A stretch of 51,176 bases of DNA, from the NCBI GenBank assembly GCA_945861975.1, contig CAMAXD010000006.1, forward strand, positions 1-51,176, read 5' to 3'. The DNA comes from Candidatus Kuenenia stuttgartensis. GTDB lineage: Bacteria; Planctomycetota; Planctomycetia; Planctomycetales; Planctomycetaceae. Positions 38,437 through 47,654 of the stretch are shown one piece after another. Made by a program: the position numbers and the translations under genes. Below the pieces are notes generated by a model. It saw only the letters and a program-made list of their open reading frames with translations, had not been told where the DNA came from and did no database searches. The first letter of the stretch is position 1; each line of letters begins with the position of its first letter.

Positions 38437-40332
38437 ATGAGTTCGCACCGAAGCACCGCAGGTTTGTTGAATCGGGTCCCCGTCTGGAGTCTACTGGGGT
38501 TCTGCTTGTCAATGTCCACCGCCAGTTTGACGACGCTGCAGGCTCAGACATTGCCTTACGAAGTCAAACTGGATGTGATGCATCAGGAGTTGAGTTCCGA
38601 CTTTTGCTGGTTCCATCCTCGGATCGCAGCGATCCCACTTGCTGACTCGGAAACTCCGATTGTGATCTGCACGCTGCAAAAGCATCTGGGCGTCTCCGAT
38701 CATTACTCTGGTCTCTATTTCATGAGATCTGACGATGGAGGCACGACGTGGACTCCTCCAACTCTCCCGAAAGAACTTGACTCAAGGAAAGTTGACGGCG
38801 AAACGATTGCTGTTTGCGACGTGACACCTGGCTGGCATCGTCAGTCCGGCAAGCTTTTGGCGATTGGAACCAAACTGCGGTACAGTGACGCGGGTGAGCA
38901 ACTTCTGGATCAGCCGCGTTCCCATCAGTGCGCGTATGCCACGTATGATCCTGAAACGGGCTTCTGGACCGAGTGGAAAATGTTGGCGATGCCGGATGAA
39001 GAGGCCAAACATTTTCTGGTGGCTCCGGGGTGTGTTCAATGGCTCGTGCGTCCCGACGGTACTCTGCTGGTGCCGATGTACTTTAAGTCGAGGGGTAACG
39101 ATCGCTATCAGTCGACCGTACTGCATTGCCGTTTCGACGGGACCACAATGGAACTAGTTGAGAAAGGCGATGAGCTTTCCCTGGAGGAAGGGCGAGGACT
39201 CTATGAACCATCTCTGGCCTTGTTCCGTGGAACGTATTACCTGACGCTGCGAAACGACGCTCGCGGCTACGTCACGACCAGTCAGGATGGTTTGCACTTC
39301 GAACCGGTTCAGCCATGGACCTTCGATGATGGTTCGGAGCTGGGAAGTTACAACACTCAGCAACATTGGCTGGTTCATGATCAGGGATTGTTTCTCAGTT
39401 ATACGCGCCGCGGATCCAACAATGATCATATTGCTCGCAACCGTGCGCCAATTTTTCTGGCTCAGGTGGATCCCGCAAAGAGGCACGTTATTCGCGCAAC
39501 AGAAAAAGTGTTGATGCCTGAACGAGGAGTGATGTTGGGGAACTTTGGTGCGGCCGCGATTACTCCGAATGAATCGTGGGTGACTGATGCTGAATACATG
39601 GCTGAGGGAAAGGTTCATCCTCGTGGAGCCAACGGCAGCGTATTTGCCTCGCGGGTTCAGTGGAGTCAGCCCAATAAGAATCTGGCCGCTTCCGCGCGGG
39701 CTCGGATTGTGGTTCTGGGCGATTCGATCACCAAAGGCGTGCGATCAGGAGTCACTGCCGAAGAGACATTCGCATCCTTGCTGCAGTCTGATCTTCGAGC
39801 AGCTGGACAGGACGTCGATGTGATCAACCACGGTATCGGAGGCGAACGAACTGATCAGGCGCTGGCTCGACTGAGTCGTGATATTCAGAGCCTGGAGCCG
39901 ACACTCGTGACCGTCATGTACGGAACGAATGACAGCTATGTGGATAAGGGTCAGAAAGAGAGTCGTCTCACGAAGGATGTTTACGTTGCCAATCTGCAGA
40001 AGATCGTCAGTGAGTTGCATCGAACGGGAATTCAAGTGGTGCTGATGACAGAACCACGCTGGGGAGATAACGCCGCACCAAACGGCGTGGGTGAGAATCC
40101 TAATCTGCGACTGGAGCCGTTCGTGGAAGGTTGCCGCCAGGTTGCTCGTGAGCAGAACGTGCCGTTGGTCGATCACTTTCAGATCTGGTCGAAAGCTCAT
40201 GCCGAAGGGACGGATATTGGGGAATGGACGACCGATCAATGTCATCCGAATCCGCCGGGGCATAAGGTGCTGGCTGAGACCATGTTGCCCGTGATTCTTC
40301 CTATGCTTGATGGCCGTGTCAGTGCCAGATAG
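38437..40332 (+). CDS. Secreted sialidase-like (BNR) plus SGNH/GDSL hydrolase fusion
   Basis: N-terminal signal peptide and BNR-like RSDDGGTTWTPP; C-terminal VVLGDSITKGVRSG, GIGGERTDQAL, MYGTNDSY and DQCHPNPPGHKVLAE (SGNH blocks). Confidence 0.9.
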   Translation: MSSHRSTAGLLNRVPVWSLLGFCLSMSTASLTTLQAQTLPYEVKLDVMHQELSSDFCWFHPRIAAIPLADSETPIVICTLQKHLGVSDHYSGLYFMRSDDGGTTWTPPTLPKELDSRKVDGETIAVCDVTPGWHRQSGKLLAIGTKLRYSDAGEQLLDQPRSHQCAYATYDPETGFWTEWKMLAMPDEEAKHFLVAPGCVQWLVRPDGTLLVPMYFKSRGNDRYQSTVLHCRFDGTTMELVEKGDELSLEEGRGLYEPSLALFRGTYYLTLRNDARGYVTTSQDGLHFEPVQPWTFDDGSELGSYNTQQHWLVHDQGLFLSYTRRGSNNDHIARNRAPIFLAQVDPAKRHVIRATEKVLMPERGVMLGNFGAAAITPNESWVTDAEYMAEGKVHPRGANGSVFASRVQWSQPNKNLAASARARIVVLGDSITKGVRSGVTAEETFASLLQSDLRAAGQDVDVINHGIGGERTDQALARLSRDIQSLEPTLVTVMYGTNDSYVDKGQKESRLTKDVYVANLQKIVSELHRTGIQVVLMTEPRWGDNAAPNGVGENPNLRLEPFVEGCRQVAREQNVPLVDHFQIWSKAHAEGTDIGEWTTDQCHPNPPGHKVLAETMLPVILPMLDGRVSAR

Positions 40333-40607
40333 CCTCGCATCTCAGAAAATCGCGAGATTGGCCGCGCGGCGGCGAGAAGCGCTGACTGGCAAACAGCCGA
40401 CTGAATGTCGCCAATAATTGCGGTTTAACTGCGAATCAGGCGTCACGCCTGTGTTTGTACCGGCGTTTGGCGACTTTGTCGGCCCTTGGAACCCTGGCAA
40501 GTCGGAGTCCGTGCGGTTAGATTTCGTCGTTCATCGCTGGATCGACAGCAACTCTGGTCACACAGCTTGGCTGGTTATTCCCTTACAGTATTTCGGGATC
40601 ACGTTTC

Positions 40608-41537
40608 ATGAGTCAGGATCCACCTATTTCCGCCGCCCCCAGCCCTCCACCAGTTGCAACTGCGTCTGAGATGCCGGATCACGTGTATCTGGTTTCCTAC
40701 CCGAAGATTGTGTTTCTTTACCCGACGGTGCTGACCGCTCTGTTTTGCTCCATCGTGATGTGGGCTACCGAAGAAAGTCCTGCCAACGAGATTGTGGCTC
40801 AGCAGCAACAGAATTCTGCGGTCGTGATGAAGGCCGCGATGCAGGCGCCGGACGAGAACGGTAATGTTTTTGTTCCGGATGATGGTGCTGCGAAGAGTTT
40901 TTCAGCCAAGACCGCTCCGGCAAATGACTCTGCTCCGGAATCAGCGACGCCAGCACCGCAAACGGTTTTGATCAGGATTCATCCGTACCAATACATCTGT
41001 GCGCGGATTTTCCTGATCGTCTTTGCGCTAAATATGGTTGTGATTTCGTTCGATTTTCCACGCACGACTTCTCTGACCTGGTTCTTTGCGATTACGGCGA
41101 TTGTGATTGGATTGTGGTTCCTGTTTTCTCAATATCCCGGGCTTGCTCCGAAGCTAGTCCATGGACTGCTCAGCATTAAGCCATGGGCGAATGCATCGTT
41201 CTATATGATCTACACGATGATCATGTTGTTCCTTTATATGTGGGTGATGATCAGTCGCCGCTTCGATTACTGGGAAGTGAAAGGCAACGAGTTGTTGCAT
41301 CACCATGGATTCCTGAGCAACCTCGAACGATTCTCGGCTCCGAACCTGCGAATCGACAAAGAGATCAATGACCTGTTTGAATACATGCTGCTGCGTTCCG
41401 GTCGTTTGATCATTCACGCCAGCAATGAACGTCGAGCGATTGTGCTGGAGAACATACTCTTCATCAACGGCAAAGAAGACCGGATCACTCGCATGCTGGG
41501 TGCTCTGCAGGTACGTGTTCGTACTGACAAAGAATAG
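40608..41537 (+). CDS. Membrane protein, hypothetical
   Basis: 309 aa with four TM segments and conserved-looking C-terminal domain (FDYWEVKGNELLHHHGFLSNLERFSAPNLRIDKEINDLFEYMLLRSGRLIIH). Confidence 0.75.
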   Translation: MSQDPPISAAPSPPPVATASEMPDHVYLVSYPKIVFLYPTVLTALFCSIVMWATEESPANEIVAQQQQNSAVVMKAAMQAPDENGNVFVPDDGAAKSFSAKTAPANDSAPESATPAPQTVLIRIHPYQYICARIFLIVFALNMVVISFDFPRTTSLTWFFAITAIVIGLWFLFSQYPGLAPKLVHGLLSIKPWANASFYMIYTMIMLFLYMWVMISRRFDYWEVKGNELLHHHGFLSNLERFSAPNLRIDKEINDLFEYMLLRSGRLIIHASNERRAIVLENILFINGKEDRITRMLGALQVRVRTDKE

Positions 41538-42727
41538 TGCTCGCTGATGTTGCTCACGGAGAGTCCGCATTGTCTGCCCGACCGATTTATCTGGACAACA
41601 ATGCGACAACTCCACTTGATGCGCGAGTGCTTGAGCGGATGAACGAGTGCTTTCTGGCAGCTTTTGCGAATCCCGGAAGTGCTCATTCGTTCGGCCGCGC
41701 GGCAAGGCAGATCCTCGAAGACAGTCGTGAGAGCATTGCCGATATCCTGAAGGCTGATGCATCGGAGTTGATTTTTACCAGTGGTGGAACGGAATCCATC
41801 AATATGGCTGTGCATGGATTTACGGCGGGCCGAAAAGGTCTGATCGCCTGCACTGACGGTGAACATCCCGCGACGCTTGAAGCCTGTGCGAATGCGGCTT
41901 TCGCAGGAATGGAACGAGTCTCCATCCCGGTCGACTCAGAAGGACGTCTCAAGACAGAAGCCTTATCAGGCCTCCCATGGAAGGATCTCCGGCTGGTCTG
42001 CCTGATCCTCGCGCATAATGAAACGGGCGTTATTCAGGACGTGACGGTTCTCAGTCGTTTGTGTCAGCAGCATGGTGTGCCGTTGTTGCTGGATGCTGTG
42101 CAGGCCGTTGGGAAAATGACGGTGGATTTTCAGGCCACTGGTGCAGCGGCTCTGGCATTTGGGGCTCACAAGTTTCATGGCCCACGAGGAACGGGCGGGC
42201 TGTTATTGCGACGCGGAATTAAGCTTCCTCCGCTGTTGGTAGGTGGTCATCAGGAAAGCGGTCGACGCGCTGGCACGGAGGCTGTTCCGCTGATTGCCGG
42301 CATGGCCCGGGCCCTGGAATTGTGGCGTGATGAAGCAACAGAACGCTCAGGTGCAATGCGTTCCCTGCGAGATCAACTGCAGGACGCACTTCTGCAACAG
42401 TGTGCCCCAGCGGTGGTTCATGGTTTTCATGCCGATCGATTAATTAATACGCTCAGCATCGCATTCCCGGGAGTGCCCGGTGAAGCGTTGTTGGTAAATC
42501 TGCATCTGGCGGGTGTGGCATGTTCATTGGGAAGTACTTGTGCCAGCGGTTCGATGGAGCCCGCAAAAGCTCTTTTGGCCATGGGAGTTGGGCCGGAGAT
42601 TTGCAAGTCCTCTGTCCGTTTCTCCATTAGCTGTCAGAACACGATCATAGAAATTGAAGATGCAGTGCAACGAATTTCGACGGTCGTCACACGAATGCGT
42701 AACGAGTGCGCAGCGAGAAAGTCATGA
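41537..42727 (+). CDS. Cysteine desulfurase (NifS/IscS family)
   Basis: YLDNNATTPLD, NPGSAHSFGR, ADASELIFTSGGTESIN, AHKFHGPRGTGGLLLRRG (PLP Lys), SLGSTCASGS (catalytic Cys loop). Confidence 0.97.
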   Translation: MLADVAHGESALSARPIYLDNNATTPLDARVLERMNECFLAAFANPGSAHSFGRAARQILEDSRESIADILKADASELIFTSGGTESINMAVHGFTAGRKGLIACTDGEHPATLEACANAAFAGMERVSIPVDSEGRLKTEALSGLPWKDLRLVCLILAHNETGVIQDVTVLSRLCQQHGVPLLLDAVQAVGKMTVDFQATGAAALAFGAHKFHGPRGTGGLLLRRGIKLPPLLVGGHQESGRRAGTEAVPLIAGMARALELWRDEATERSGAMRSLRDQLQDALLQQCAPAVVHGFHADRLINTLSIAFPGVPGEALLVNLHLAGVACSLGSTCASGSMEPAKALLAMGVGPEICKSSVRFSISCQNTIIEIEDAVQRISTVVTRMRNECAARKS

Positions 42728-42731
42728 AGCC

Positions 42732-45212
42732 ATGATAAAGAATTACGATGGCCTTTTTCAGAGCGCCTGCGAGCTCGGCCGAACAATTCTGGTCCTGATA
42801 TGGATTTCCTGTTTTGCATGTCGATGTTCTGCTCAGGACGAGGAAGATTCAGGCCCTTTGGACGATGTGCGTCTGCGCAGTGCCGTGTTGAAGTCGATGG
42901 AGCAAGGCTGTGACTTCCTTGAGTTAACTCATGAAGATGATGGTTCGTGGTCTGGCGGAACATCCGTTTCCCGGAATACCGCAGGAGTGACAGCGATGGT
43001 CGTGATGGCTCTCATCAACTGTGATCGCCCTGTAGATTCTCCGGCGGTTCAGCGAGGTCTGAATTATCTGAGAGCTTTATCGCCTGGGGGAGTTAGTGGG
43101 CCGCATGCTGTTTATGAAACATCACTGATCACGATGGCTCTTTGCGCGGCTGAGCAATTGGATCAGGATCTGCCACGTATTCTGAAGTATGCAGAGCTTC
43201 TTGAGAATAGTCAGGTTCGAGCCGGAACGACGCAGGGCTACTGGGGTTATCAATTGGGCGAGCAGGCGCCAAATTCCGGCGATCCGAGCAATGGTCAGTA
43301 TGCAGTTCTAGCGCTCCGTGAAGCCGTGTATGCCGGAGCAAAAGTTTCCCGGGAGACGTGGGAACTTGCACATCAACGTTGGGTGAATGATCAGCAGCGA
43401 AATGGTGCATGGCGATATTCTGACAATCATCCTTTATCAGGAAGTATGACGGTCGCCGGCCTGTCCACTGTGAGCATCACGACTCGAATGCTTCTCAGCG
43501 ACAGCGACGTCGATGCTCAGGGGAATCCGGATTGTTGCCAGCTTATGGTACCGGATCTGGTCCTTCAGAATGGTCGTCGCTGGCTGGCAGAAAATTTCAG
43601 TGTGCAATCCAACCCTGGCAATTCGGATTTCCATTTCTACTACCTGTACGGCCTTGAGCGTGCGGGCAGAATGAGCGGCGTTCGTTTCTTTGGGCGTCAC
43701 GACTGGTATCGTCAGGGAGCCACGATGTTGACCGAGATTAAACAATCGTCAGGTGAATGGCTCTCCAGAGGACATGAAGCGGCTTCGGCAATAAACACGG
43801 CCATGGCGCTGCTGTTTCTGTCAAAGGGACTGTCTCGAGTTGTCGTGAACAAGCTCGATTACAATTCGCCGAACGGGGAATCGCGGGATGAGGGCGAATG
43901 GAATCGTCACACCTTCGACGTCGTGAATCTTGTGGAGTTGATTGATGGACTGCCTGCCTGGCCGCCTCGCCTGACTAGTCAGGTTTTGACAATGAGCCGT
44001 CTCAAGCCGGAGACCGCAGTTCTGGAACTCAATCAGGCGCCGATTCTGTTTATCTCTGGGCGCGAAGCTCCGCAAATGACCGACGAACAGGTCTCGTGGC
44101 TGCGGAATTATGTGGATGCAGGGGGCTTTATTTTTGCTGTCGCCAACTGTGATGGTCAGGGATTCGACAAGGGGTTCCGAGAGATCGTCAGCCGCATGTT
44201 TCCGCAGGGAGATGCTTCGCTGCAGCCATTGACGCCTGATCATGCGGTGTTTCGCAGTGAGTATAACATTCGAGATGTCGACGGCATCAAACTCTGGGGA
44301 GTCGACTTCGGTTGTCGCACATCCATCATTTACTCACCTGATGATATCGGTTGTCTCTGGCAAAAGTGGATGAAGCATGAGCCGAAAGAACGTAACTCGG
44401 TCCTCAGTGCGCGCGTGAGTCGAGCGATGAAAGTCGGTATCAATGTTGTGGCTTATGCAACTGGCCGTGAACCACCTGAGAAACTCAGCAACAGTAGTGT
44501 CCGCAAAAACAAGGCCTTCGCCAACGCGCAGCGGGGACTGCTGGAGATCGGTAAGCTTCGCCACGATGGCGGCTGGGACACCGCACCGCGCGCACTAAAG
44601 AATCTGCTTGAAGCCTTAAACGAGACTGTAGGGCTGGCCGCTAATGCGCAAACACCTGCGATCCCGATGACGCTGGAGGAGATGAATCCGTTTCCAATGC
44701 TTTACATGCATGGTCGCTATCGATTTCGTGTTGGTGCTCAGGAGCAACAGGCCGTTCGAGATTTTCTGAGTACAGGACGCGTTCTGTTTGCGGATGCTTG
44801 CTGTGGCTCGACAAACTTTGATCGCAGTTTTCGAGAATTCATGGCTCAGTTATATCCCGATCATCCTCTGAAACAGATTCCGGCTGATCACGAGATTTAT
44901 TCTGAAGCCACCTGGCATGACATCAAAAAGACAACTCGCAGGCGACTGGTTCCCAGCACGGAAAACGCGGCACTCACGCTAAGAACTGAGGAAGGTCCGC
45001 CCGTCCTGGAAGGCATCGAAATCGATGGCCGATATGTGGTGCTCTACAGCAAGTATGACATCAGTTGTGCTTTGGAACATCAGGCGTCACTATCGTGTGA
45101 TGGATATGTCGAAGAGGACGCCGCAAAACTGGCGATGAATATTGTGCTGTATGCGATGCAGCAGGATATTCACTGGTCGCAGGTTTTGGAGAATCCGGCG
45201 GCAGTCCCCTGA
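42732..45212 (+). CDS. Prenyltransferase/squalene-cyclase-like alpha-barrel protein with tandem DUF4159-like domains
   Basis: Signal peptide at MIKNYDGLFQ...CFACRCSAQ; repeats of the terpene-cyclase/prenyltransferase type; two DUF4159-like units (ILFISGREAPQMTDEQVSWLRNYVDAGGFIFAV; MLYMHGRYRFRVGAQEQQAVRDFLSTGRVLFADACCG). Confidence 0.87.
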   Translation: MIKNYDGLFQSACELGRTILVLIWISCFACRCSAQDEEDSGPLDDVRLRSAVLKSMEQGCDFLELTHEDDGSWSGGTSVSRNTAGVTAMVVMALINCDRPVDSPAVQRGLNYLRALSPGGVSGPHAVYETSLITMALCAAEQLDQDLPRILKYAELLENSQVRAGTTQGYWGYQLGEQAPNSGDPSNGQYAVLALREAVYAGAKVSRETWELAHQRWVNDQQRNGAWRYSDNHPLSGSMTVAGLSTVSITTRMLLSDSDVDAQGNPDCCQLMVPDLVLQNGRRWLAENFSVQSNPGNSDFHFYYLYGLERAGRMSGVRFFGRHDWYRQGATMLTEIKQSSGEWLSRGHEAASAINTAMALLFLSKGLSRVVVNKLDYNSPNGESRDEGEWNRHTFDVVNLVELIDGLPAWPPRLTSQVLTMSRLKPETAVLELNQAPILFISGREAPQMTDEQVSWLRNYVDAGGFIFAVANCDGQGFDKGFREIVSRMFPQGDASLQPLTPDHAVFRSEYNIRDVDGIKLWGVDFGCRTSIIYSPDDIGCLWQKWMKHEPKERNSVLSARVSRAMKVGINVVAYATGREPPEKLSNSSVRKNKAFANAQRGLLEIGKLRHDGGWDTAPRALKNLLEALNETVGLAANAQTPAIPMTLEEMNPFPMLYMHGRYRFRVGAQEQQAVRDFLSTGRVLFADACCGSTNFDRSFREFMAQLYPDHPLKQIPADHEIYSEATWHDIKKTTRRRLVPSTENAALTLRTEEGPPVLEGIEIDGRYVVLYSKYDISCALEHQASLSCDGYVEEDAAKLAMNIVLYAMQQDIHWSQVLENPAAVP

Positions 45213-45538
45213 AGGTTCTGTTCACAAGAAGACTTGAGGTGAGCAAGGCTGAAAACCATGAGCGTCGTCAGTGATCACAATGTCACACATTCTCGCAGCA
45301 GCCCCCTAAAATCATTTTGCGCAAAAGTGGGACTTGGCTGAAGTGTTCGATTTCGAGCAGGCATCAATAGTCCACAGTCGAGCATAATACGGGCGGAGGT
45401 TTTCGACGGTCGGGTTCTGACGGTCGGGTTCTGACTGTCGACCGGCATGAAAAGAAGAGTGGCACTGGTTCGGCTTCCGGATGACTCCGCAGATCCAATG
45501 ACCTCAGGAACAAACTGCTTCCAGAAAGGCAACGACCA

Positions 45539-46555
45539 ATGGCAACGATACCAGAAGGGCTGGACCCGAAAGCGGCAAACGTCACAGGTCAATGGGCCCA
45601 TGATCGCCCATTAATTGCCTGCCGCTTTGATCCTGTCGGAACGTATGTGTTCTGCGGTTCTGAAGATGCCGTGATCACTCGATTTCGTTTGTCCGATGGT
45701 GCGAAGACAGTGCTGTCTGGCGGACATGCCACCTGGGTTGCGGCGTTGGCATTCTCCAACGACGGCAAAGTTATCGTCAGCGGCGGCTGTGATGGCAAGT
45801 TAACGTGGTGGCCGGCAACAGAAGATGCACCGCAGCCGATTCGCAGTATTCCGGGACATGGTCGACATTGGGTGCGATCGCTGGCTGTGAGCCCGGATGG
45901 AGCTCTGCTGGCCAGCGGAGGAAACGACAACATCGTTCGCCTCTGGAATATGGCGGATGGGACGCTGGTCAAAGAGCTATTGGGTCATGAAAAGCAGGTC
46001 TATTCCGTGACGTTTCATCCGGATGGGAAATCTTTGTTTTCCGGAGATCTGGGTGGCTCCGTGCGGCAGTGGGATGCGGCGGCTGGTACCGAACTCAAAA
46101 AGCTGGATGCGGCAGGATTGTATTCTTATAACGGTGGCCAGGGCGTGGACTTCGGCGGAGTGAGATCTTTGGCCGTAAGTGCTGATGGAAAGTATATCGC
46201 GGCTGGCGGTTTACACAAAGCCAGCAATCCGCTGGGGGCGGTTCATGAACCTTTGATCCTGTTGTTCAATCTGGAAACGGGTGCGATTGAACGTCAGCAG
46301 ATTGCCGAGGGGATCACCGGGGGCGTTGTCTGGCGTTTGGAATGGTTGAGCGATGGGACGCTGATGGGAGTCTCTGGCGGCGGCAGTGGCGGATGGTTGC
46401 TGTTCTGGAAGATCGATGCTGAAAAAGACTATCATCGCTTCCAGTTGCCCAACATCGCGCGTGATATGGATTTGCATATCGACGGGCTGCAGGTCGCAAC
46501 GGCCCATCACGATCACAATGTCCGAATCACTCGATTAGCCCCCAAGCCTGCATAG
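45539..46555 (+). CDS. WD40-repeat protein
   Basis: Multiple WD-like repeats (GHGRHWVRSLAVSPDGALLASGGNDNIVRLWNMADGTLVKELLGHEKQVYSVTFHPDGKSLFSGDLGGSVRQWD). Confidence 0.93.
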   Translation: MATIPEGLDPKAANVTGQWAHDRPLIACRFDPVGTYVFCGSEDAVITRFRLSDGAKTVLSGGHATWVAALAFSNDGKVIVSGGCDGKLTWWPATEDAPQPIRSIPGHGRHWVRSLAVSPDGALLASGGNDNIVRLWNMADGTLVKELLGHEKQVYSVTFHPDGKSLFSGDLGGSVRQWDAAAGTELKKLDAAGLYSYNGGQGVDFGGVRSLAVSADGKYIAAGGLHKASNPLGAVHEPLILLFNLETGAIERQQIAEGITGGVVWRLEWLSDGTLMGVSGGGSGGWLLFWKIDAEKDYHRFQLPNIARDMDLHIDGLQVATAHHDHNVRITRLAPKPA

Positions 46556-46886
46556 CTGTTTGCCGGCAACAACGATCCGGAACAATTGGACGAAGCAGAA
46601 CTTCCCTCTGGGCACATGAACTCAGTCGTGGCGGCTTCTGATGAGATTCGGCATCATGTGTTGACCACGAACGATGTGAAACAACAGCGGCCCGGATGGC
46701 AATCGCGAAGTATCATCGGGATTCATTTGGCGTGCAGAGTCGAAAACACCGGGGAAATCATGATGTTTGCGATTCATAGCTCATAAAAGGGCAGTACGCG
46801 GAAGGAAGGCATTATTTTTGCGGAATTGGATTCTCATCAAATTCATGGCCGCAGAGATTCTTACCTTCAACATCCACTGGTGATTT

Positions 46887-47654
46887 GTGAAGCTGGCTTA
46901 CCTCACTGAAATCGCAGCACTCATGGCTGCCCACGGACAACTCTTCATTGAACGAGATGAAGAAATTCCGTCTCAGACGATCGGTGACTACTACATCCTC
47001 AGCCGAAATCGATTCAATCGGTGGATGAAGGACTTAACTGATCTGGAGAACGGGCTCGGGATTCGTGATCCGTTGCATCTGATTGGACTCATGGCGACTC
47101 GTCCGGCAACTCGGACGATCGCCGAGCAGATTCTGATCAACGAAATGGTCGCTCGCGTCTGGACAATCCTGCTGATGGCTCGAGATCGCTATCAGAGAGT
47201 CGATCGAATTCGTCCGGTTGCTCATAATGTGTTTCTCGGGCACCTGTCGATTCGCCATAAAGCTCTGAGCGTTGTTCTAGCGGACGATCGCCTTTCCCAG
47301 ACAGACCTCATCGCCATTGATAAAACCCGAAAGGCAACAGAACGCTGGACAGACCTGCTGTGTTGTCCACTGATGGGCCAATACGACCTTTGGCAGTATG
47401 CGTTCCATGAAGAGACCGCTCGCGAACTTCTGAATGACCGGGCCCACCAGAATCCACTTGATTACCGCAGTCGTGCGTGGGTGTTAATTCTCTCCGGGAT
47501 GCGTCACAGCTTCCAGGAAAAAGACGGACTGTCGTCGGTCGTTCAGGACGATGATCGCCGGCTCGCTCGTCTGATGCTGAACAGCTTCCCGGAAGATTGT
47601 TCCGAGATGACATTCTGGATGGGATCACGCGTCCGAGAAGCTCGACGAACCTAG
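46887..47654 (+). CDS. Hypothetical protein
   Basis: 255 aa clean ORF, convergent with downstream gene; no recognised domain. Confidence 0.7.
   Translation: MKLAYLTEIAALMAAHGQLFIERDEEIPSQTIGDYYILSRNRFNRWMKDLTDLENGLGIRDPLHLIGLMATRPATRTIAEQILINEMVARVWTILLMARDRYQRVDRIRPVAHNVFLGHLSIRHKALSVVLADDRLSQTDLIAIDKTRKATERWTDLLCCPLMGQYDLWQYAFHEETARELLNDRAHQNPLDYRSRAWVLILSGMRHSFQEKDGLSSVVQDDDRRLARLMLNSFPEDCSEMTFWMGSRVREARRT

Noticed and set aside
41154-41762. 202-aa minus-strand ORF spanning membrane protein and cysteine desulfurase
   Set aside because: Antisense to two genuine genes.
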